NCBI GenBank assembly: GCA_945888565.1
Contig: CAMDAL010000289.1
Coordinates: 1 to 5,262 of the forward strand
Direction: 5' to 3'
DNA: 5,262 nucleotides
Source: Devosia equisanguinis
GTDB taxonomy: Bacteria > Pseudomonadota > Alphaproteobacteria > Rhizobiales > Devosiaceae
Position numbers and translations under genes: made by a program. Below the pieces are notes generated by a model that was given only the letters and a program-made list of their open reading frames with translations, had not been told where the DNA came from and ran no database searches. Positions 1-5,262 of this stretch are shown here, piece by piece; within the stretch, counting starts at the first letter, position 1, and every line of letters starts with the position of its first letter.

Positions 1-82
1 ATCTGATCTCCTGTTCGGCAGCCATCTTGGCCGCCTTCAGGCAGAAACTCCACTTAACCCGCTGTCCAGATTTACCGAGCCA
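1..82 (-). mobile_element. Probable end of a second, leftward insertion sequence (partial)
   Basis: No gene fits here on either strand. Read on the - strand, position 82 starts TGGCTCGGTAAATCTGGACA, which has the TG start and the 'TCTGGACA' character I associate with IS3-type ends. Further in, the - strand carries AGGAG (+ strand ctcct at 8-12) seven bases from the window edge, placed as a ribosome binding site for a leftward ORF starting just outside. The inner boundary is supported independently: IS481-type transposase coding resumes abruptly at about 88-90 with its N-terminus missing, as expected if another element had inserted there. Family assignment is from memory of IS-end appearance, and the exact boundary (82-87) is uncertain. 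Confidence 0.35.
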
Positions 83-1018
83 CCTCTAAGAGAGCTTGAG
101 GGCGCTGGCGAAGCGCTGCGGCATCAACCAGAAGACGGTCGCCAAGTGGAACAATCGCACCTCGTTCGCTGATCTGCCGACCGGCCCGAGGGAGCCAACA
201 TCGACGGTTCTGTCGATCGAGGAAGAGGCCATCATCGTCGCCTTCCGCCGGCATACGCTGCTGCCGCTAGACGACTGCCTCTACGCCTTACAGGCGACGA
301 TCCCACACCTGACGCGCTCATCCCTGCATCGCTGCCTGCAACGTCGCGGCATCAGCAGGCTGCCGGAGGTGGAGGGCGACAAGGAGCCGAAGAGGCGTTT
401 CAAGTCCTACCCGATCGGCTTTTTCCATATCGATATCGCCGAGGTGCAGACCGCCGAGGGCAAGCTCTACCTCTATGTCGCCATTGATCGCACAAGCAAA
501 TTCGCCTTCGTCCAGGTCGTCAAGAAGACCGGCCGGACCTCGGCCTCGGCCTTTCTGGTCGCCCTAATCGAGGCGGTGCCGTACCGGATCCCCACCGTTC
601 TCACCGACAACGGCATCCAGTTCACCTTCCCGCCCCGTTATGCCGACGGCCCGACGGCCCGCTACATCACCCACATGTGTCAATCGGCGTTCACCACGCC
701 GATCCACACCCACATGTTCGACATGCGCTGCCGCGAGAACGGCATCGAGCACCGCTTGACCAAGGAAGCATCCCTGGACCAACGGGCAGGTCGAACGCAT
801 GAACCGCACGATCAAGGACGCGACGGTGAAACGCTTTCACTACGACGATCACCACCAATTCGAGACGCATCTCGCCGACTTCGTCGCCGCCTACAACTTC
901 GGCCGGCGCCTGAAGACCCTCAGAGGCCTCACACCCTACGAGTTCATCTGCAAATACTGGACATCAGAGCCCGAACGATTCACCATCGATCCAATCCATC
1001 AAATGCCGGGACTGAACA
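83..1018 (+). mobile_element. IS481-family element, 5'-truncated, right end intact
   Basis: The segment holds a DDE transposase of the IS481 type and nothing else. The right end is placed at 1018 because the - strand reads TGTTCAGTCCCGGCATT from there, with the TGT start usual for IS481-family ends. The next six bases (1019-1024, CCTAGA) match the NCTAGN target duplicated by Bordetella IS481. The left terminal repeat and the left target copy are absent. TGTCCAG at 63-69 resembles the right tip for seven bases only, and the match fails beyond that. I infer that the left end was removed when the neighbouring element at 1-82 inserted. With both the left end and the reading frame lost, this copy should not move by itself. 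Confidence 0.7.
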
Positions 1019-1023
1019 CCTAG
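90..1023 (+). pseudogene. IS481-family transposase, 5'-truncated and frameshifted
   Basis: DDE/integrase-core transposase that would cut and join the ends of its own element. Coding resemblance begins at GAG-AGC-TTG (90), directly after an in-frame TAA (87-89); the usual N-terminal 20 or so residues are missing. TTG at 96 could act as a start but has no evident ribosome binding site. Counting from 96: helix-turn-helix near residues 4-22 (LAKRCGINQKTVAKW), first catalytic Asp D113 (HIDIAEV), second D171 (LTDNG). The frame is lost after Lys223 (762-764). Coding continues in the +1 frame as HPWTNGQVERMNRT, which carries the catalytic Glu (793-795), then through NFGRRLKTL to the typical end MPGLNT. 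Inserting two bases after 764 restores an uninterrupted protein. All three acidic residues survive, so the decay looks recent. A 13-codon insertion between D171 and the Glu is a further oddity. The stop codon falls in the target site, outside the element. Confidence 0.88.
668..717 (+). repeat. Direct repeat of CACCCACATGT, 39 bases apart
   Basis: The 11-mer CACCCACATGT occurs at 668-678 and again at 707-717, offset by 39 bases (13 codons), inside the transposase between the second Asp and the Glu. Both copies read T-H-M in frame. As I recall related transposases, they go straight from YITHM to FDMRC, so the 13 residues beginning CQSAFTTP would be an in-frame insertion bounded by the repeat. 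The repeat is seen directly; calling it an insertion relies on memory of homologues. Confidence 0.6.
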
Positions 1024-1024
1024 A
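1012..1024. other. IS right tip and NCTAGN target site shared by two stop codons
   Basis: CTGAACA at 1012-1018 is the terminal seven bases of the element (TGTTCAG on the other strand). CCTAGA at 1019-1024 fits the six-base NCTAGN target of IS481. CTAG is a palindrome, so it gives TAG on both strands: 1021-1023 ends the transposase (last codon ACC straddles the junction) and 1022-1020 ends the leftward sialidase-like gene. Because the target existed before insertion, the sialidase-like stop is probably native and undisturbed. Confidence 0.65.
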
Positions 1025-2135
1025 TCTCGATCCGCGCCCACCGAACATCGAGCGCCCTGGGCTCGCCGGCATAGTAGAGCACCAGTACGTCGCCGTTCGA
1101 CAGCACTTCGGCGAAGGGAAGGCCAAAACTCCACAAATCCATGCTGGCGAGCATATCACCCGTATCGGCGCTTGCCGCTTCGCCTTGCCCGTGCGTGTAG
1201 ATCACAACCTCGCTCGCCGGATCGAATGGTGCATCCAGCCCAGGTGCATAGCGGGCGCGGATCGACTTGCTGCCGAAGCGATCGACCCAGGCGAGAACGA
1301 TGCTGCCATCCGGGCGGATGGCCGGACGTGCTGCCTGATCGGAAACGCCAATCGCCTCGGGAGCGGTCCAACTGTGACCGCCGTCGCTGCTGAGGCGCTT
1401 GTGGATATCGAGATAGGTGCTGGTCTGGCTGTCATATGTCCACGCGAACGACCCGATGCGGCCATCCGGGCCGACCGCGGCGCGCAGATCCCAATTGAAG
1501 ATGCGCCCCGAGGAGTCTTCCGCCACGGTCACCGGAGGCGACCAGGTCTGTCCCATATCCGAGGAGTGGAAGTAGACGGCGCGCTGCTGCCATTTTGAGC
1601 GGTCGAGATAGGGCTTGTTGGTCTCGATGCTGAGCGCCAGCCGCCCATCGGCAAGCTTGAGGATCGGGCAGGTAAGGCTCGCTGGACCGATGTCGGTCGG
1701 CATCGGAACGTGCCGCCACTCCGTCCAGGTCTGGCCGTCATCGTGCGAGTCCGCGAGGAGGATCTCCATCGGCAGACAGCCTTCGGTCTCGGCGTTAAAG
1801 AGCGGCTGGCCAGGATAGGTGGTGCGGTCGATCCACATCGAAGCGGCGATTAAATGGCCGGGCGCGAGCTCGGTGAGATAACAGATCTTGAGCGAGCCAC
1901 CCTTGCCGCCAACATCGGGAGCCACGAGTGGAAAATCCGGTCCGCTCCATGTCGCACCATCGTCGACCGAGCTATAGAACTCAATTCTGTCGGCCGCCGA
2001 GTCCTTGTCCGGGCCGGAGCGGAGCGTCGCGATGAGCGACCCGTCGGCCAGCGCGAGCGCCATCGGAAACGTGAGATTGGCTCGATTGGTGCCAAGCTCG
2101 GCGCGGCTCAATACGCCCGACGCGGTAATCCGCAT
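1020..2135 (-). CDS. Cytoplasmic BNR-repeat sialidase-like protein
   Basis: 371-residue predicted six-bladed beta-propeller of the sialidase superfamily. Four Asp boxes (S-x-D-x-G-x-T/S-W) are visible: residues 56-63, 130-137, 191-198 and 249-256, spaced as repeated blades. There is no signal peptide or membrane segment, so it should act in the cytoplasm, unlike most sialidases that work on host glycans. Where true sialidases have F/Y-R-I-P near the N-terminus, this reads LTFP (residues 21-24), so the first Arg of the triad seems absent. D49 lies near the position expected for the acid/base Asp. Activity on sialic acid is therefore doubtful; it could cleave another glycoside or be a lyase- or isomerase-like relative. 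It is the last gene of the operon, 9 nt after the oxidoreductase stop, with only a modest AAGAGA as ribosome binding site. Its TAG lies in the IS target and its C-terminus (VRWARIEI) looks complete. Fold confidence is high; substrate unknown. Confidence 0.85.
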   Translation of the reverse strand: MRITASGVLSRAELGTNRANLTFPMALALADGSLIATLRSGPDKDSAADRIEFYSSVDDGATWSGPDFPLVAPDVGGKGGSLKICYLTELAPGHLIAASMWIDRTTYPGQPLFNAETEGCLPMEILLADSHDDGQTWTEWRHVPMPTDIGPASLTCPILKLADGRLALSIETNKPYLDRSKWQQRAVYFHSSDMGQTWSPPVTVAEDSSGRIFNWDLRAAVGPDGRIGSFAWTYDSQTSTYLDIHKRLSSDGGHSWTAPEAIGVSDQAARPAIRPDGSIVLAWVDRFGSKSIRARYAPGLDAPFDPASEVVIYTHGQGEAASADTGDMLASMDLWSFGLPFAEVLSNGDVLVLYYAGEPRALDVRWARIEI

Positions 2136-2144
2136 GTTCGTCTC

Positions 2145-3167
2145 TTATCCCAGTTTGACCGGCTGACCGGAGTTCGACGACTCCCAGGCCGCCATCACGA
2201 GCGCCACCGCCGCACGACCATCCTCGCCCGATACCGTGTCGGGGCGACCATCGAGCACATCGTCGACGAATGCCTGCGTCTGGCGGAAGAACGCCTCCAG
2301 CCGGACCGGTTCGAGCGGCCGGTTGATGTAATCGATCGGTGGCTGTTCCCAGTAGGTTTCCCACTGGCCATTCCGGCCCAGTTGCACCTTGCCATAGGCG
2401 TCGACGTCGATCGTGCCGGTCTCGCCAACCACCACATAGCGGTGCTGCGAGTTCGGCAGGCTCGGCGTCGGCATCTGGTATGTCATCCAGTGCTGCGCCA
2501 TGATGCCACCCGAAAAGCGGATCTGGCTCATCGCGTTGAGACCCGGATAGGGCACGTCGCCGAACGTCGTGACCGTAGCAAAAATGCTCTCGGCTTCCGC
2601 TCCAAGGACGAAGCGCATCAAGTCGAAGAAATGTACGCCGGTATCGAGGAAGGCGCCGCCCTGCTCGGTCTCGCCGGCCCACGGGCTTTGATCCACGACG
2701 TAGTCCGTAAACAACGACCGGCCGTCGAACATACGAACGGCCCCGATCGCGCCATCGGCAACCAGCTTTCCCGTCCGCGAGACCGCACCGCGAAAGCGCT
2801 GCGTCTGGATGACCTCGAACCGCACGCCGGCGTGCTTGCAGGCTTCGATCATTTTTGTGCAGTCGGCGACACTCGTTGCCATCGGCTTTTCGACCAGCAC
2901 ATGCTTGCCTGCCGACGCTGCCGCCAGCACCTGCGCGCAATGGTCGGCGTGGGGCGTTGCGATCAGGACCGCGTCGACATCGCTGCGCGCCAGCATAGCC
3001 TCGTAGCTCGTCTCGACGGCAACGCCGTAGTCGGCGGCAAGTGCCGGCGCTCTGCGGCCTCCGGCAATGGCAATCAGCCGGGCGCGATGCACATGCTTGG
3101 TGATGCATTCCGCATGGGTCCGACCCATGTAGCCCGAGCCCAGAATGGCAAGACGCAGTTCGGCCAT
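2145..3167 (-). CDS. Gfo/Idh/MocA-family NAD(P)-dependent oxidoreductase
   Basis: 340 residues, the normal length for the family. The N-terminal Rossmann fold starts at once with the nucleotide-binding GSGYMG (residues 10-15). ATPHADH (70-76) and the conserved VEKP (92-95, with Lys94 as the family's catalytic or substrate-binding Lys) follow. The C-terminal alpha/beta domain carries GGAFLDTGVHFFD (170-182), whose Asp175, His179 and Asp182 match the family's GGG-x-x-x-D-x-G-x-H-x-x-D signature. Members oxidise or reduce sugars, inositols, amino-sugar derivatives and sialic-acid anhydro forms, usually with NAD(P); the substrate cannot be read from the sequence. ATG start with a good upstream AGGGGA site. 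It lies 10 nt after the preceding gene and 9 nt before the sialidase-like gene, so it is cotranscribed. Between a NagA-like enzyme and a sialidase-like propeller, an amino sugar or acidic sugar is the likeliest substrate; this is inference. Confidence 0.93.
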   Translation of the reverse strand: MAELRLAILGSGYMGRTHAECITKHVHRARLIAIAGGRRAPALAADYGVAVETSYEAMLARSDVDAVLIATPHADHCAQVLAAASAGKHVLVEKPMATSVADCTKMIEACKHAGVRFEVIQTQRFRGAVSRTGKLVADGAIGAVRMFDGRSLFTDYVVDQSPWAGETEQGGAFLDTGVHFFDLMRFVLGAEAESIFATVTTFGDVPYPGLNAMSQIRFSGGIMAQHWMTYQMPTPSLPNSQHRYVVVGETGTIDVDAYGKVQLGRNGQWETYWEQPPIDYINRPLEPVRLEAFFRQTQAFVDDVLDGRPDTVSGEDGRAAVALVMAAWESSNSGQPVKLG

Positions 3168-3172
3168 CGACT

Positions 3173-3178
3173 TCCCCT
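3173..3178 (-). promoter_or_regulatory. Ribosome binding site of the Gfo/Idh gene
   Basis: AGGGGA on the - strand, five bases before the ATG at 3167-3165 and overlapping the TGA stop of the upstream gene. The sequence and spacing support that start. Confidence 0.6.
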
Positions 3179-3666
3179 CATCTCGGCTTGCGTCCGGGCC
3201 ATCCCATCAGCAGCCGCACATCCATTTCGGCTTCGCGCGCTTTTTCCTCGTCTTTGAAGATGCGCATGACGCATTGCGGTTTGTCCCGGTCGATCACATC
3301 GTAGACCAGATGGTAGCCGGTTTTGTCCATGATCGGCCCGATCCATCCGGCGCAATGGTCGCAATAGCGATCCCAGCGCTCGGCATCATTGTCCTCGGCC
3401 TTGGTGAGGCTGGGACAAAGGTGCATCGTCAGCTCGAACTTGTCGTCGTCGTAGCCGAGGTCGAGCTCGCAATTCTCCTCGTCGCGGATCACGCTCCAGT
3501 ACTGGTACATACCCTCAAAGCCCTTCGTGCGAATGAGCTCGAGAATGTGGTTCTCCTGGTTCTTGCTGATCTCGAGGAAGTAGTCGTTTAGGTCTCCCTC
3601 GCCCTTCCCTTCGAGGAATTTGAACACCTCGTTGTAGAAGCGGGTGAAGTGGTCCGACGGGATCAT
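3178..3666 (-). CDS. Small Cys-rich protein, downstream member of a paralogous pair
   Basis: Not securely recognised. The start is set at ATG 3666-3664, not at an in-frame ATG nine codons further upstream (3693). At 3666 the ATG overlaps the TGA of the preceding gene (ATGA), and a perfect AGGAGG sits five bases before it. The result is a 162-residue soluble, acidic protein without signal peptide or membrane segment. It is predicted mostly helical up to about residue 60. Visible conserved-looking points are Tyr56-Trp57, Cys84-Pro85, Tyr101-Cys102-Asp103 with a second Cys at 105, and Cys132 near the end (QCVMRIF). These line up with the 153-residue product of the upstream gene: Trp to Cys 27 residues and Cys to Cys 18 residues in both. 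The layout vaguely recalls the L-2-amino-thiazoline-4-carboxylate hydrolase-like family, but that is a weak impression. A metal- or thiol-dependent enzyme, or a subunit partner of its paralogue, is possible. Confidence 0.82.
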   Translation of the reverse strand: MIPSDHFTRFYNEVFKFLEGKGEGDLNDYFLEISKNQENHILELIRTKGFEGMYQYWSVIRDEENCELDLGYDDDKFELTMHLCPSLTKAEDNDAERWDRYCDHCAGWIGPIMDKTGYHLVYDVIDRDKPQCVMRIFKDEEKAREAEMDVRLLMGWPGRKPR

Positions 3667-4124
3667 CCTCGCCTCCTGATGATCTGTCTGCACGAGCCCG
3701 GTCCGTCGATGATGGTGTCGATGGCGAACGGTGTGCCTTCGGCGAGTGCGTGGTTGACCACTGTGGTCTGGTCGCAGAACTGCGCGGAGACGGCACCGTG
3801 GATTTGCTGGACGTGGTGCCAGGCCGTGCAGTGGCGGACCGTCAGCACGATTTCATCGGCACCGATCTCGATATTGAAGTCGGCCCCCTCGCGGGTAAAG
3901 AAATGCTGCCAGTGCTTGACCACTTCCTGGCTGTCGCCGGCCATCAGCTTGCCACGCATGTCCTGGTACACGTCGGTCCCAACACGCCGGAAGATTTCGT
4001 GCAGCGCCGCGATGCCATAGCGCTCGACGAGGAATTCGATTGTTGTGTTCACCGCCCCGTGGAAATCCATGTGGACGTTGCCGTCCTCATTGTAGCGGAG
4101 GGGTGCGTCCGGGGTGGTGTTCAT
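3663..4124 (-). CDS. Small Cys-containing protein, upstream member of a paralogous pair
   Basis: Not securely recognised. 153 residues, soluble, no signal peptide or membrane segment. The N-terminal half looks helical (residues 24-75, including TTIEFLVERYG and EIFRRVGTDVYQD). His71-Trp72 and a hydrophobic strand DEIVLTVRHC ending at Cys99 follow, then Phe116-Cys117-Asp118, and finally Cys145 in a basic tail (CRQIIRRR). Trp72, Cys99, Cys117-Asp118 and Cys145 match Trp57, Cys84, Cys102-Asp103 and Cys132 of the next gene, so the two probably arose by duplication and diverged strongly. ATG overlaps the TGA of the NagA-like gene (ATGA), and its own TGA overlaps the next ATG; no strong ribosome binding site is visible, consistent with coupled translation. 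A resemblance to thiazoline-carboxylate hydrolase-like proteins is possible but unproven. Its place directly after a deacetylase-type amidohydrolase suggests a role in the same pathway, perhaps as half of a two-subunit enzyme. Confidence 0.85.
   Translation of the reverse strand: MNTTPDAPLRYNEDGNVHMDFHGAVNTTIEFLVERYGIAALHEIFRRVGTDVYQDMRGKLMAGDSQEVVKHWQHFFTREGADFNIEIGADEIVLTVRHCTAWHHVQQIHGAVSAQFCDQTTVVNHALAEGTPFAIDTIIDGPGSCRQIIRRRG
3672..3677 (-). promoter_or_regulatory. Strong Shine-Dalgarno that fixes the downstream start at 3666
   Basis: Perfect AGGAGG on the - strand, five bases from the ATG at 3666-3664, inside the last codons of the upstream gene. The alternative ATG at 3693 would place this sequence inside the coding region, so it decides in favour of the shorter form and predicts translational coupling through the ATGA overlap. 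Confidence 0.75.
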
Positions 4125-5262
4125 GCTGCGCGCCTGAAGAGGCGCTGCCCTTCCACATAGGTTTCGACGACCTCCAGCGATCGTGCATCGAGGACGGCGA
4201 AGTCGGCAAGCTTACCTGGGGAGATGCTGCCCAGATCGGCCTCACGGCCAATCACCCGGGCGGGCACCAGACTCGATGCGTGTGCCGCCTGCACCAGATC
4301 GGCACCGACGATGCGGACATAGTTACGCATGGCTTCATCGGGCGTCAGAGACGACCCGCACAGCCCGCCGTCACGATCGACGACTGCCTTGCCGGGCGCG
4401 CTGCGCACCCAATAGCCGGGGAAGAACTCGAACTCGGTTGCCGGGGCGCCCGCATATTTGTTGGCGTCCGTCTCGAGGAAGACACGGTCCCTCGGCAATT
4501 GCGCGAGGATCTTCATCATCTTGGGGTCGACGTGGATGCCATCGCAGATAAGCCCCAGCGCAATACTGCGCTCGGCGAGCAAGGCGTCGGTCAGCGAGAG
4601 GATGTGGAGCCCCATATTCGCCGGCGGCTCGGTGGGCATGACGTTGTACATGTGGGTGACCGCATCTATGCCCCAACTGGCATAGCGAGATACCTCCTTA
4701 GGGGCGGCGCGGCTATGGCCGAGATGAATGCTGACCCCTGCTCGCTTCAGTGCGCCGATGAAGGCCTCGGCGCCCGGCAATTCCGGTGCAACCGTCACCG
4801 CCTTGAGCCGCCCTTCGGCCGCACGGATCATCCGTTCAGCCAACTCGACGCTGGGAAGAACGATGTTCTTGGGATTGTGCGCGCCAGGCGATGCAAAGCA
4901 CGGACCTTCGCTGTGAATGCCGAGTGGACGCGCCCCCTTGGCCTTGCCGATGTCGTTCGACAGGCGGGTGAGAACACCCTCCATCGTCTCGGGTGCAACG
5001 CAGGGGATGGACGGCAGGAAACCCGTTACGCCGCGCGCCAGCAGCAGCCCGGCGCTGTGCGCGACAGCGCCGGGCGTGGTGTCGCAATACAGATTGACGT
5101 CGAAGCCGTGCTGCAGCAGATCGATGATGCCGGGATAGAGCAACCGGCCGGTGGCATCGATGGCTTCCCAATTCTCGCTCGTGCTAGAATTGCGCTCGAC
5201 GATGGCAGAGAACCGCCCCCCTTCGATGAGAAGATCTTTCTCCACCACCCCGTCGGGGGTCA
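4121..5262 (-). CDS. NagA-like amidohydrolase (N-acetylglucosamine-6-phosphate deacetylase family), N-terminus off the window
   Basis: Amidohydrolase-superfamily TIM barrel resembling NagA, which removes acetate from GlcNAc-6-P in amino-sugar breakdown in the cytoplasm. A GTG at 5248 could start a 375-residue form, but the frame stays open to the edge and reads TPDGVVEKDLLIEGGRFSAI, a typical amidohydrolase N-terminus that should be preceded by about ten more residues; I treat it as partial. Numbered from that GTG: PGIIDLLQHG (39-48), HSEGP with metal-ligand Glu114, GAHNP (122-126), VTVAPE (151-156), HLGHS with His178, VTHMYNVMP with His199, CDGIHVD with His239, ETDA with catalytic Asp261, and GSSLTPDEAMRN (298-309). 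The usual D-x-H-x-H near the first strand is D-L-L-Q-H, so the first His is Leu45 and only His47 remains; E. coli NagA also departs from HxH here. Metal content or substrate may differ. First visible gene of the operon, overlapping the next by ATGA. Confidence 0.88.
   Translation of the reverse strand, partial: TPDGVVEKDLLIEGGRFSAIVERNSSTSENWEAIDATGRLLYPGIIDLLQHGFDVNLYCDTTPGAVAHSAGLLLARGVTGFLPSIPCVAPETMEGVLTRLSNDIGKAKGARPLGIHSEGPCFASPGAHNPKNIVLPSVELAERMIRAAEGRLKAVTVAPELPGAEAFIGALKRAGVSIHLGHSRAAPKEVSRYASWGIDAVTHMYNVMPTEPPANMGLHILSLTDALLAERSIALGLICDGIHVDPKMMKILAQLPRDRVFLETDANKYAGAPATEFEFFPGYWVRSAPGKAVVDRDGGLCGSSLTPDEAMRNYVRIVGADLVQAAHASSLVPARVIGREADLGSISPGKLADFAVLDARSLEVVETYVEGQRLFRRAA
5048..5074. 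repeat. Perfect 11-bp inverted repeat inside the NagA-like gene
   Basis: CCCGGCGCTGT (5048-5058) and ACAGCGCCGGG (5064-5074) are exact reverse complements separated by GCGCG. In the leftward mRNA this is a GC-rich 11-bp hairpin covering codons for about P59-S65 of the NagA-like protein. There is no U-tract after it, so it is not a normal intrinsic terminator. It may be a by-product of coding sequence in GC-rich DNA. Confidence 0.7.

Noticed and set aside
63..69. TGTCCAG as the left terminal repeat of the IS481-like element
   Set aside because: It matches the right tip at six of seven bases but the similarity stops there. There is no NCTAGN to its left, and the transposase N-terminus does not fit in the space between. 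It reads better as part of the neighbouring element's end.
765..1598. Rightward open frame continuing from the transposase as a 500-residue fusion protein
   Set aside because: After position 764 the translation loses transposase resemblance, which resumes in the +1 frame. The part beyond 1023 is antisense to the sialidase-like gene.
1854..3257. Long rightward open frame (467 codons) and a 375-codon leftward frame at 1981-3108
   Set aside because: Both are low-complexity, Arg-rich shadows of the oxidoreductase and sialidase-like genes, which have clear family motifs in their own frames; long shadow frames are common in GC-rich DNA.
3667..3693. Upstream ATG at 3693 as start of the second small protein
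   Set aside because: It would overlap the previous gene by 31 bases and bury the perfect AGGAGG. The ATG at 3666 has that site five bases away and a standard ATGA overlap.
3145..4160. Rightward open frames opposite the two small genes
   Set aside because: They are antisense to genes joined by ATGA overlaps and a good ribosome binding site, and show no recognisable domains or start signals.
5048..5074. Intrinsic terminator
   Set aside because: The stem is strong but lies well inside a coding region and has no T-run on either side.

Overview
The window is GC-rich with compact, tightly packed genes. The gene types (an IS481-type transposase of a kind common in Rhizobiales and relatives, a cytoplasmic BNR/sialidase-like protein, a Gfo/Idh/MocA oxidoreductase) suggest an alphaproteobacterium, perhaps Rhizobiales. 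That assignment rests on family resemblance and composition only; no rRNA or marker gene is present.

Left fifth (1-1024, rightward): insertion-sequence debris. Bases 1-82 look like the end of a second, leftward element whose body lies outside the window. It abuts a 5'-truncated IS481-family transposase pseudogene (90-1023) with a two-base deletion at 764/765. The IS481-like element ends at about 1018 and is followed by CCTAGA, which fits the NCTAGN target known for Bordetella IS481. This palindromic CTAG supplies the TAG stop of the transposase on the + strand and the TAG stop of the convergent sialidase-like gene on the - strand.

Right four fifths (1020-5262, all leftward): one apparent operon of five genes. 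In transcription order they are: a NagA-like amidohydrolase cut by the right edge; two small unrecognised proteins (153 and 162 aa) that appear to be diverged tandem paralogues; a Gfo/Idh/MocA oxidoreductase; and a cytoplasmic four-Asp-box sialidase-like protein. Junctions are ATGA, ATGA, a 10-nt gap and a 9-nt gap, so translation is probably coupled. The promoter is not in the window, and no terminator is visible after the last gene because the IS element begins at its stop codon.

Taken together, the operon looks like a catabolic module for an N-acylated amino sugar or sialic-acid-like compound: deacylation by the NagA-like enzyme, NAD(P)-dependent oxidation/reduction by the Gfo/Idh protein, and a beta-propeller of uncertain activity. 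The paralogous pair, with matching Trp/Cys/Cys spacing, is the least explained part and the best candidate for something undescribed. There is no CRISPR array, tRNA or rRNA that I can see.
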